Below, one piece after another: positions 16,509-24,000 of a DNA stretch of 64,000 bases (positions are counted from its first letter, which is position 1; every line of letters starts with the position of its first letter). The notes beneath the pieces were generated by a model. That model was not told the DNA's origin and ran no database searches. It worked only from the letters and a program-made list of their open reading frames with translations. Both the position numbers and the translations under genes were made by a program. Origin of the DNA: Streptomyces sp. UW30 (GTDB lineage: Bacteria; Actinomycetota; Actinomycetes; Streptomycetales; Streptomycetaceae); NCBI RefSeq assembly GCF_008042075.1, contig NZ_RDBN01000049.1, forward strand, positions 48,847 through 112,846, in the 5' to 3' direction.

Positions 16509-16900
16509 TCATCTCGGCGCTGGACGCGACGGTCCGGGCGGCGACAGGCACCACTCCCGCCGCCACCACGGCCGACTGGCAGTGCCTGGTCCGCAGGGGC
16601 ATGCTGCACAGCGAGTGCGAGGCGGTCGAACACTGGACGCTGCCCCCGGGCGCCACCCTGGAGTTGACCTCCGGCCACGGTGTGGAGGAGGCACTGCTGG
16701 TCCTCGACGGGGAACTCGTCGTCGCCGCGGCCACCGGCGACCGGCCTGTACGAGCCGGTCAGATCGCACTGGTGCCGCACGGGGCCGAAGGACGGGTCCG
16801 AGCGGGCGACGATCCGGTGCGCCTCATCACCGTCCGCACTCTGGCCGCCGCCGTGTCGGACCGGTTGCCGCCCCGCATCCCCGAACTGCTCACGCCCTGA
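16505..16900 (+). CDS. Small cupin-like protein
   Basis: The product is 131 residues. GTG at 16505 overlaps the preceding stop by 4 bp. The pattern WTLPPGATLELTSGHGVEEA, LLVLDGELVVAAATGDRPV, GQIALVPHGAEGRVRAGDDPV follows the cupin double motif (strand, E-x6-G turn, P-G, H), but motif 1 has only a His-Gly-x-x-Glu and the metal set is incomplete. It looks like a duplicate of the non-metal half of its neighbour. It may work with the upstream bicupin as a partner subunit; function is inferred only from the operon. Confidence 0.72.
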   Translation: MIISALDATVRAATGTTPAATTADWQCLVRRGMLHSECEAVEHWTLPPGATLELTSGHGVEEALLVLDGELVVAAATGDRPVRAGQIALVPHGAEGRVRAGDDPVRLITVRTLAAAVSDRLPPRIPELLTP

Positions 16901-16936
16901 CCGCGGCCTCGAAGCCCACCTACAGAAGGGAGCACC

Positions 16937-17857
16937 ATGCGTGCTGTCGTCCTCTCCGCGTACGGCGGTCCGGAAAAGCTCACCGTGTCGCACCTTCCGG
17001 AGCCCGCCGCACCGGATGCGTCCGCGGTCCTGATCCGCGTCTCGGCGGCCGGGGTCAACCCGGTCGACCTCCAGACGCGGGCCGGACGGCACGCGGGACA
17101 CAGCGCCCTTCAACCGCCCATGGTCCTCGGCTGGGACGTGGCGGGGACCGTCACGGCCGTGGGCGATGACGTCACCGCTTTCCACCCGGGCGACCGTGTC
17201 ATCGCGATGTCGGCACAAATGGCGACGGGACGGGGGACGTACGCCGAGATGGTGGCCCTGCCCGCGGACATCGCCGCGCCCGCCCCCGCCTCCGTCCCGC
17301 TCACCACGGCCGCGGGACTGCCGCTCGCCGGACTCACCGCGCAGCAGGCACTCGACGCCCTCGGCCTGCCGGAGGGTGCCACGCTGCTGGTCACCGGCGC
17401 CGTCGGCTCGGTCGGCGGGCTTGCGGTGCAGCTGGCGCGGCTGCGGGGATGGCGGGTCGTGGCGCAGGTCCGCCACGCGGCCGACGCCGAGGAGGCGCTG
17501 GCGCTGGGCGCGACGGAGGTGAGGGTCGGGGCGACCGAGCCACCCACCGCCGGCGAACCCGACGTCGACGGGCTGCTGGAAACCGCGGGTCTGCCGCAGG
17601 CGATCGGTGCCGTACGAGACGGCGGGCGCGTCGTCTCCATCGTGCCGACCAGGCGTCCGGTCGCGGAACGCGGCATCACGGTGACGGTGAACCACGTCGA
17701 ACAGGACGGCGCGGGTCTCGCCGGGCTCACCGAAGCCGTCGACCGCGGCGCCCTTCGGCTGCGGTCCGCCAGGGAGTACGGCTTCGACGACGCGGCCGAG
17801 GCTCATCGGTCGCTGGCCGAGGGCGGCGTGCGGGGCAAGCTCCTGCTCGTGCCGTGA
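16937..17857 (+). CDS. Zinc-free quinone-oxidoreductase-like MDR enzyme
   Basis: The product is 306 residues, ATG at 16937 with AGAAGGGAG upstream. It is a medium-chain reductase of the quinone-oxidoreductase branch: N-terminal GroES-like domain (SAAGVNPVDLQTRAG, LGWDVAGTVTAVG, FHPGDRV), then a Rossmann domain with the NADPH loop VTGAVGSVGGLAVQLA and the short C-terminal AEAHRSLAEGGVRGKLLL. The zinc-binding Cys/His set of alcohol dehydrogenases is absent. It should reduce an enone or quinone with NADPH. Being 36 bp after the cupin, it is a candidate for reduction of a valienone-like enone, by inference. Confidence 0.88.
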   Translation: MRAVVLSAYGGPEKLTVSHLPEPAAPDASAVLIRVSAAGVNPVDLQTRAGRHAGHSALQPPMVLGWDVAGTVTAVGDDVTAFHPGDRVIAMSAQMATGRGTYAEMVALPADIAAPAPASVPLTTAAGLPLAGLTAQQALDALGLPEGATLLVTGAVGSVGGLAVQLARLRGWRVVAQVRHAADAEEALALGATEVRVGATEPPTAGEPDVDGLLETAGLPQAIGAVRDGGRVVSIVPTRRPVAERGITVTVNHVEQDGAGLAGLTEAVDRGALRLRSAREYGFDDAAEAHRSLAEGGVRGKLLLVP

Positions 17858-17920
17858 CCCGCCCGCGCCGAACCGTCACCGAGCGCCGGACCCGTGCCAG
17901 AACGAACGAGGAAGCAGCCT

Positions 17921-18415
17921 GTGGCCGAGCCGTACGGCGGCGAAAGTCCCGAAACCGTCACCAACGCAGGCTCCCGGCTCTGGGAAAGAGTCCTTCCCCT
18001 GTTCACCACCATCGGGTACCAACTGGACCGCACGCTCCAGCGCAGTCATGACGTCAGCCTGGCCTCGCTCATGGCACTCGGTGCGGTGGCCGGTGGGCAT
18101 CCGGAGCCGATGACGGTCGGGGCCGTGGCCCGGCGGCTGGGCGTGACGGCTTCCTCGGCGAGCCGAATGCTCGCACAGCTGGAGCGCTCGGGCTGGGTGA
18201 GCCGCGGCTCCTGGTCCGGCGACCGGCGGGTCAGCCGTATCCGGATGACCGAAGCGGGCCACGCCTTCTGGGAACAGGCCAGTCCCACGCTCGATCGCGA
18301 ATTGGACGCGGCCTTCAACGTGCTGGCCTTCGACGAGAGGTACGCCCACGTCGTGGCCCGGCTGTGCCGGGGCACCGAAGCCGTTCCACGCGAAGAGGAG
18401 CCGGCCTCTTCGTGA
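17921..18415 (+). CDS. MarR-family transcriptional regulator (second of the locus)
   Basis: The product is 164 residues. GTG at 17921 has GAGGAAG 6 nt upstream, better than the GTG at 17894. Winged-helix MarR features: LPLFTTIGYQLDRTL dimer helix, MTVGAVARRLGVTASSASRMLAQLERSGW, and SGDRRVSRIRMTEAG wing. It ends the plus-strand cyclitol operon and is the second MarR gene there; only modest similarity to the first, so the two probably sense different ligands or regulate in a hierarchy. Confidence 0.86.
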   Translation: MAEPYGGESPETVTNAGSRLWERVLPLFTTIGYQLDRTLQRSHDVSLASLMALGAVAGGHPEPMTVGAVARRLGVTASSASRMLAQLERSGWVSRGSWSGDRRVSRIRMTEAGHAFWEQASPTLDRELDAAFNVLAFDERYAHVVARLCRGTEAVPREEEPASS

Positions 18416-18459
18416 GAACCCGCAGGGCGCCATGCGTGAACCCTCGCCGGGGATCCAAC

Positions 18460-18515
18460 GGCCCGTACAGAAGGGGGCGTGAGCAGATGTGCTCACGCCC
18501 CCTTCTGCACGGGCC
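18460..18515. terminator. 26-bp-stem bidirectional terminator
   Basis: Arms 18460-18485 and 18490-18515 are complementary over 26 bp with a single G-U pair and a GATG loop. It separates the convergent MarR and TetR genes and overlaps the last codons and stop of the TetR gene. It closes the cyclitol locus on this side. Confidence 0.8.
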
Positions 18516-19104
18516 ACACCGACATGGCGAGCTCGGCCACCCGCTCCAGTTCCCCCGCGCTCGCCCCGTCCCGCGCCTGTTGGGACATGCCCTGGACCAC
18601 CGCCGCGAAGTAGACGGCCAGGGCGCGCGGTTCGACACCTTCGGGCAGCGCCCCGACCTTCTCGGCGTCGGCCAGTCGCTCCTCGAAGTCGCGGACGTTC
18701 GCCACCCTGCGTTCCCGCAGGTCCCGCTCGACATCGGCCGTCTGCGCCGAGTAGTTGATCGCCGCCGTGATGACCAGACAGCCTGCCGGGTGGTCGGGAT
18801 CGGTGTACGACGTCGCCGCCTCGCGCAGCATTCTGGCGAACCCCGCACGGGCGTCGCTCTCCTCCTCCAGCGCCCTGCCCATGAAGGCGCCGAACGTTCC
18901 GCCGTAGCGGTCGACGACCTCGGTGAACAGGGTGCGCTTGTCGCCGAAGGCCGCGTACAGGCTGGGCGGAGAGATCCCCATGCCCCGGGTCAGATCGGCG
19001 ATGGACGTGCCTTCGTAGCCGTGCTCCCAGAACAGCCGAGTGGCCTGCACGAGCGCCGCCTCGCGGTCGAAACTTCGCGGTCGTCCCCGCCTCGTCGTCG
19101 TCAT
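18493..19104 (-). CDS. TetR-family regulator
   Basis: The product is 203 residues. TetR N-terminal HTH: REAALVQATRLFWEHGYEGTSIADLTRGMGISPPSLYAAFGDKRTLF, seen in order at about residues 14-60; the C-terminal domain has AAINYSAQT and AVYFAAVVQGMSQQARDGAS as in the AcuR/YwnA-like group. A TAAAAT -10-like box ends a few bases before the ATG and no purine-rich ribosome site is seen, so the mRNA may be leaderless. It is divergent from an SDR gene with palindromic sites between them, the usual local repressor arrangement. Confidence 0.88.
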   Translation of the reverse strand: MTTTRRGRPRSFDREAALVQATRLFWEHGYEGTSIADLTRGMGISPPSLYAAFGDKRTLFTEVVDRYGGTFGAFMGRALEEESDARAGFARMLREAATSYTDPDHPAGCLVITAAINYSAQTADVERDLRERRVANVRDFEERLADAEKVGALPEGVEPRALAVYFAAVVQGMSQQARDGASAGELERVAELAMSVWPVQKGA

Positions 19105-19118
19105 GGCATGAATTTTAC

Positions 19119-19165
19119 AGCGATCGCTACGTATTGCGTGTAAGCTTTTTCCATAGCCATCGCTA
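19119..19165. promoter_or_regulatory. Probable TetR operator pair
   Basis: The perfect palindrome AGCGATCGCT (19119-19128, within ACAGCGATCGCTAC) and a related dyad TAGCCATCGCTA (19154-19165, one mismatch) share the ATCGCTAC half site. They lie in the 75-bp gap between the divergent TetR and SDR genes, the first next to the TetR -10 box. Confidence 0.6.
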
Positions 19166-19179
19166 CAGATTGGAAGGTC

Positions 19180-19947
19180 ATGCGTTCACTCACGGGCAAG
19201 ACGGCTCTGGTGACCGGCGGCAGCCGCGGCATCGGGCGGGCCACCGCCGAACGGCTCGGCAGGGAGGGCGCCCTCGTGGCCGTGCACTACGGACGCAACA
19301 CCGCTGCCGCCGAAGAGGCGGTGGGGGCGATCCGGGCCGCGGGCGGCACGGGGTTCGCCGTACGGGCCGAGCTGGGCGCGGGTGGTGACGTGGAGGCCCT
19401 GTGGGCCGAGTTCGACCGCCAGGTCCTCGAGCACGGCGACCACGCCGGTCTCGACATCCTGGTGAACAACGCCGGCATCACGCCCCGCGGCCACATCGAG
19501 GAGACCACACCCGAGGCCTTCGACGAGGTGTTCGCCGTCAACGTGCGGGCCCCGTTCTTTCTGGTGCAGCAGGGGCTCAAGCGGCTGCGGGACGGCGGCC
19601 GCATCATCAACCTCTCGTCGGGGGCGACCCGCATCGCGCTGACCGACATCATCGCGTACGGCATGACCAAGGGCGCCATCGACACCTTCAGCCTCACGCT
19701 CGCCAAGGCCCTCGGAAACCGCGGCATCACCGTCAACTCGGTCGCGCCCGGCATCATCGACACCGACATGAACGCGTCCTGGCTCCGGGGCAACGAAGCC
19801 GCCGAACAGTCCGCCGGGGAGCTCTCGGCACTCGGCCGCGTGGGCCGCCCCGACGATGTGGCCGACGTCGTGGCCTTCCTGGCCTCGGACGACGCCCGTT
19901 GGGTGACGGGGCAGGTCATCGACGCCACCGGGGGCTCGCAGCTCTGA
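19180..19947 (+). CDS. Short-chain dehydrogenase/reductase
   Basis: The product is 255 residues with the classical SDR motif set: TGGSRGIG (residues 12-19), an HYGRN cofactor region favouring NADP(H), NNAGIT, catalytic Ser in NLSSGATR, YGMTKG (Tyr/Lys) and the WVTGQVIDATGG end. It resembles 3-oxoacyl-ACP-reductase-like and glucose-dehydrogenase-like SDRs; the substrate is not deducible. ATG at 19180 follows GGAAGG. It is divergent from and probably repressed by the TetR regulator, which might be de-repressed by the enzyme's substrate. Confidence 0.9.
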   Translation: MRSLTGKTALVTGGSRGIGRATAERLGREGALVAVHYGRNTAAAEEAVGAIRAAGGTGFAVRAELGAGGDVEALWAEFDRQVLEHGDHAGLDILVNNAGITPRGHIEETTPEAFDEVFAVNVRAPFFLVQQGLKRLRDGGRIINLSSGATRIALTDIIAYGMTKGAIDTFSLTLAKALGNRGITVNSVAPGIIDTDMNASWLRGNEAAEQSAGELSALGRVGRPDDVADVVAFLASDDARWVTGQVIDATGGSQL

Positions 19948-20047
19948 TCTGATCTGAACCACGGCTCGCGCCATGGGCCTGCGCCACGCAAGGGTGTCAA
20001 CGGGGACACCGCATCATCACGCACGACACTCTGCAGCTGGAGACCCC

Positions 20048-20410
20048 ATGCATGTCGTCATCGCCTGGTGGGACGGAACTCGCTCCGCCGGAACCCCACA
20101 CGCGGACAGCAAGGAATCCGCAGGCCGACCGGAAACCTCCGGCATCGGCCCCGATTCCTCCTCCGCCGGCGAGTTCCCAGGCCTGAGAACGAGCCGCTGG
20201 CTCACCGATCCGACCGCCGACCGGCAGGGCCTGGCCCTGCTGTGGGACAGCGCGGCCTCCGCCGCACGGTCCCTGCCGGCGCTCGCGGCGAAGACGTTCG
20301 GCTGCGCGCCGTCCGATCGCTGGGCCTTCGAGCTGGACGAAGCACTCCAGCCGAAGCCGGGCGGTCCCCTCGGGCTCCCGCAGGAGCTCAGCCTCCTGCT
20401 CCACGCCTGA
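20048..20410 (+). CDS. Hypothetical protein, possible dimeric alpha/beta-barrel (YdhR-like)
   Basis: The product is 120 residues; ATG at 20048 has GGAG upstream. It begins with the strand MHVVIAWWDGT, later has FPGLRTSRWLTDPTADRQGLALLWDSAASAARSLP in segments, and ends with a short acidic tail. The sequence order VIAWWD, PGLR-x-x-W-x-x-D, LLWxS resembles Streptomyces proteins annotated as antibiotic-biosynthesis-monooxygenase/YdhR-like ferredoxin-fold proteins, but the middle is Ser/Pro-rich and the match is from memory. It stands alone, ending at a strong hairpin. Confidence 0.5.
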   Translation: MHVVIAWWDGTRSAGTPHADSKESAGRPETSGIGPDSSSAGEFPGLRTSRWLTDPTADRQGLALLWDSAASAARSLPALAAKTFGCAPSDRWAFELDEALQPKPGGPLGLPQELSLLLHA

Positions 20411-20421
20411 AACGCCGTACT

Positions 20422-20457
20422 CCGCGCCCCCGGTTCACCCCCGCATCGGGGGCGCGG
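20422..20457 (+). terminator. Hairpin terminator
   Basis: An 11-bp stem (CCGCGCCCCCG at 20422-20432 with CGGGGGCGCGG at 20447-20457) just past the 20410 stop. Confidence 0.6.
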
Positions 20458-20625
20458 TCGCAGGTGTCAACGGCCGTACGGTGCAGGTAAGTCACTGCAG
20501 CCAGTCATGAACATGCTGTTAGGCTCCCGTCACGCGCGTGGGGGGAGCGGCCGGGGGGCCGGGGGAATTGCCAGGGCGTTGCCGTGTGTCCCGCCATGCC
20601 TTCTTCTTGCCTTTCAGGAGGAACG

Positions 20626-23600
20626 GTGGCCCGACTCGGCCGACCCGGACACAGACACAGACCGGCTCTTGGTTCACGCTCAGCACGTACCGCGGCCGTC
20701 CTGGCGACGGCGCTGACTCTCAGCCTTCCGCTCGCCGGCGTCCCGTCCTCGGCGGCAGCTGCGCCGCAGTCGGCCGCCGCGGCAGGAGAGTTCGTACTGC
20801 CCGCCGCCCCGCGTGCCGTCCCCAGGGCCACGCAGATCCTCAACGCGGGGACCAGCGGCTTCCTTTGGGCCCAGGAGGGCGACGACCGGCTCCTGTGGAC
20901 GGACTACGCCACCGGCACCACGACCGCACTGGAGCAGCGGCTGGACGTCCCGGTGCAGTACGACATCGACAGCGGCTACTTCCGTGAGGCCGCGTCCTTC
21001 CAACCCGGCTACTACGGGGACGGTTCCGACACCGTGGCCCTCTACTCGGAGGAGGACTCGCAGGTCACCCTCCTCCAGGGCGCGGGCACCTCGGGCGGCA
21101 CCACCGTGGTGCCGGTGCCCGAGTACCACGCCTACCGGGGCACCTTCGGCAACACGGTCCTCACCAGCACCAGCGGCTTCAACGGGAACCCGAACGCCTA
21201 CCAGCTGTGGCGCGTCGAGGACGGGGGCGGGGCCGGGCAGACGCCCGTGACCGGGCTGCCGGACGGTGCGGGCAACATCGTCGTCGAGGACGGTGACGCC
21301 CGGTCCGTCATCCTGCGCTACGACACCGACGACGACAGCTGGGGCCACTGGGGCATCGTCGACCTCGCCACCGGCGAGTTCAGCGCACTGCCCGACCGGA
21401 TCAACCCGGAGGACGGCTGGGAGGTGACCGGCTTCCGGCTGGGCGCCGACTCGGTGCTGCGGCTGCGCAGCGGGCGCGGCAAGGCGGACCTGTACGACCG
21501 CGACGACCTGTCCGCCTCGCCCCGTACCTTCGACACGGGCGCCCTGACCTACCAGGCTGCGTACGGGATCGTCGGTGACAAGCTGCTCGGCCTCGAACCG
21601 GTGGCGCCCGGTGACAACAGGTACCGGGGCCAGCCGCTGTGGGCGCTCACGTCCGACGGCACGGACACCGACCTGACCAAGGTCATGGACCCGGCCGCCC
21701 ATGGGATCGTCCAGGCGCCGGACGGCTCCGTCCTCGTGGCGGGCGCCGAGCAGTACGTCGAGCGGGGCGACCTCGACTGGGGCATGTACCGGATCGCCCG
21801 TACCGCCGACGGCTCGGTCACCCGCAGCCGCCTGGCCGCCGTGCAGCCGATGCCCGCGCAGATCAACGGCCTCTCGCTCGGCAACGGCATCCTCACCACG
21901 GCCGACAACAGCACGCTGTACGAGCCCGGCACGATCATCGGCGCCTATCGCAGCACCTGGCTCACCACGAGCGGCACCCCGGGCGTCACCAAGACCACCG
22001 TGGACGGACTGGTCAGCGGGCGGGACGGCGACTGCACCGCCGGCGCCACCCGCTGCATCCGGATGTTCGCCGACGGCACCGGCCACCACGGCCGCCGCGA
22101 CGCCACCGAGTCCGGCCTGACCATGCTGCGCGCCAACGGCGCCACCACCTGGGGCCCCACCCTCGACACGGGCGACGACAGCCCGCAGCTCAAAGACCTC
22201 TCCGGACGGTACGCGGTCGTCGACGGCGCCTCCTCCGGCGATCAGTACATCGGCGAGTTCCCCGACGGTTCGGCGGGCAAGGTCATGCAGGAGCGCGACC
22301 GCGTCGCCGCGGCCGTCTGGGGCAACACCCTGTGGAGCGGCGCGGCCACGGGAGGCAAGGTCACGGCCACCCGGCTTCCGTCCGGCACCGCCGTGGAGTC
22401 CTTCACCACCCGCAACGGCTGCACTCCGTCCGACCTCCAGGCCGTGGGCCGCTGGGTGTACTGGACCTGTGAGGACGCCTGGGGCGACGTCCAGGGCTCG
22501 GGCGTCTACGACCGTGTGGCCAAGCGCACCGCCACCGCCCCGGCCGGCAGGGTCCTGCTCGGCGACGGCTACCTCGTCGAGCGCGTCGGCGGCATCCAGT
22601 CGGGCAGCGGGCTGATCCTCATCGATCTGCACAACGGACTGCCGGCCAGCGGAAATCACACGGACCTGCCGAGCCGCAAGCTCGCCGGCTGGACCGACCT
22701 CGGCCGGGACAACCTCGGGGTGGGCACCACCTGGACCGTGGACCGCTTCGGCGGCGGCGTCGCCTACGCCGACCGCGAGCAGCGCGTCCACCTGCTGCCG
22801 ACCGGCGTTCCGGCATCCGCGCTGTCGGCCATCGACTCCACGGTCACGTCCGGGGCCGCGAGCTGGTCCGGCACCTGGTGGCTGTCGAAGCCCGCCGCCT
22901 CCTGGAAGGCGACCGTCCGCCACAAGGCGTCCGACGTCAGCGTGCGTACCGTGTCCGGCTCCGCCGCCCGCGGTCTGCTCAAGGCCGCCTGGGACGGAAA
23001 GGACTCCGCGGGCCGCCTCGTCGCCAACGGTGCCTACACCTGGACGCTCACCGCCCAGCCCGCCGACGGCCAGGGCGCCGCCCTCACCCTCTCCGGCACC
23101 ACCACGGTGACGGCCGGAGCGGCGGCACCGCGCGACTACGCGGGCAACGACGGCGTCGGCGACGTCCTCACCCTCAACTCCTCCGGCACCCTCACCATCC
23201 AGCGCGGCACCGGCACGGGCACGCTGGGCAGCAAGGTCTCCGGCGCAGGCTGGCCGACCACCTCGAGGTTCGTGCCGTTCGGCGACCTCAGCGGCGACCG
23301 GTGCAACGACGTCCTGGTCCGGCTGAGCAGCGGCGCCCTGCGCGCCTACCGCCCGGGTTGCGGCAAGGCGGCGACGCCCTCGACGCCGTACACCTCACTC
23401 GGTACCTCGGGCTGGGGCCAGTACGACGTGCTGACCTCGCCGGGGGATGTGAGCGGTGACGGCCGCCCGGACCTGATCGCCCGCAACGCCTCGACCGGCA
23501 CGGTCTACCTGTACAAGGGCACCGGCACGGGCACGCTGTCGGCGCGCGTGAAGCTGTACGACAACTGGAAGACGTACAAGAAGGTCGTGGGTGCCGGTGA

Positions 23601-23895
23601 CCTGAACGGCGACGGCATCGGCGACCTCCTGGCCCAGGACACGTCGAACAACCTGTACCGGTACGACGGCACCGGCAGGGGCACATTCAAGGCCCGCGTG
23701 AAGGTGTTCTCGAACTGGGGCGCTTCCTACAACGCGGTCGTCGGAGTGGGAGACATCACCGGCGACGGCAAGGCGGACCTCGTCTCGCGCGACACCAGCG
23801 GCAACCTGTACCGCAACAGTGGTGACGGTAAGGGGTCGTTCGGCGGTCGTACGAGGATCGCGACGGGCTGGCAGGGGTACAAGGCCGTCGTATAG
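20626..23895 (+). CDS. Large secreted FG-GAP/VCBS repeat protein with FlgD-like Ig domain
   Basis: The product is 1089 residues. GTG at 20626 has AGGAGG just upstream. An arginine-rich N-region and hydrophobic core (about 20-46, ending A-A-A-A-P) form a long Sec signal. Residues about 60-700 look like a large beta-propeller (repeated strands ending in LW or YR). About 725-830 is a FlgD-like Ig domain (SGAASWSG, KAAWDGKDSAGRLVANGAYTW). The C-terminus (about 835-1089) carries FG-GAP calcium repeats, each with a D-x-S/N-G-D-x-x-x-D loop: DLSGDRCND, DVSGDGRPD, DLNGDGIGD, DITGDGKAD. It is probably a secreted surface or adhesion-like protein. No catalytic residues are recognisable. It is monocistronic and ends at a hairpin. 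Confidence 0.85.
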   Translation: MARLGRPGHRHRPALGSRSARTAAVLATALTLSLPLAGVPSSAAAAPQSAAAAGEFVLPAAPRAVPRATQILNAGTSGFLWAQEGDDRLLWTDYATGTTTALEQRLDVPVQYDIDSGYFREAASFQPGYYGDGSDTVALYSEEDSQVTLLQGAGTSGGTTVVPVPEYHAYRGTFGNTVLTSTSGFNGNPNAYQLWRVEDGGGAGQTPVTGLPDGAGNIVVEDGDARSVILRYDTDDDSWGHWGIVDLATGEFSALPDRINPEDGWEVTGFRLGADSVLRLRSGRGKADLYDRDDLSASPRTFDTGALTYQAAYGIVGDKLLGLEPVAPGDNRYRGQPLWALTSDGTDTDLTKVMDPAAHGIVQAPDGSVLVAGAEQYVERGDLDWGMYRIARTADGSVTRSRLAAVQPMPAQINGLSLGNGILTTADNSTLYEPGTIIGAYRSTWLTTSGTPGVTKTTVDGLVSGRDGDCTAGATRCIRMFADGTGHHGRRDATESGLTMLRANGATTWGPTLDTGDDSPQLKDLSGRYAVVDGASSGDQYIGEFPDGSAGKVMQERDRVAAAVWGNTLWSGAATGGKVTATRLPSGTAVESFTTRNGCTPSDLQAVGRWVYWTCEDAWGDVQGSGVYDRVAKRTATAPAGRVLLGDGYLVERVGGIQSGSGLILIDLHNGLPASGNHTDLPSRKLAGWTDLGRDNLGVGTTWTVDRFGGGVAYADREQRVHLLPTGVPASALSAIDSTVTSGAASWSGTWWLSKPAASWKATVRHKASDVSVRTVSGSAARGLLKAAWDGKDSAGRLVANGAYTWTLTAQPADGQGAALTLSGTTTVTAGAAAPRDYAGNDGVGDVLTLNSSGTLTIQRGTGTGTLGSKVSGAGWPTTSRFVPFGDLSGDRCNDVLVRLSSGALRAYRPGCGKAATPSTPYTSLGTSGWGQYDVLTSPGDVSGDGRPDLIARNASTGTVYLYKGTGTGTLSARVKLYDNWKTYKKVVGAGDLNGDGIGDLLAQDTSNNLYRYDGTGRGTFKARVKVFSNWGASYNAVVGVGDITGDGKADLVSRDTSGNLYRNSGDGKGSFGGRTRIATGWQGYKAVV

Positions 23896-23908
23896 GGGGT
23901 ATCGACCT

Positions 23909-23948
23909 CGGGGCGCCCGCTGCCGAGCCCATCGGCTCGGGCGCCCCG
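23909..23948 (+). terminator. Hairpin terminator after the FG-GAP protein
   Basis: CGGGGCGCCC at 23909-23918 pairs perfectly with GGGCGCCCCG at 23939-23948; an inner CCGAGCC/GGCTCGG stem gives an alternative fold. Confidence 0.65.
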
Positions 23949-24000
23949 TGGGGGCGTGAACCCCGCCGCTGCACCCCCCGCCCGGTGCGAAGATAATAAA

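Noticed and set aside
8231..18415. Aminocyclitol antibiotic cluster (validamycin or acarbose type)
   Set aside because: No aminotransferase, glycosyltransferase, cyclitol kinase or nucleotidyltransferase is present.
20680..22923. Minus-strand open frame of 747 codons opposite the FG-GAP protein gene
   Set aside because: It mirrors the third-position GC of the plus-strand gene, has no signal, domain or ribosome site, and the opposite strand has FG-GAP repeats and a signal peptide.
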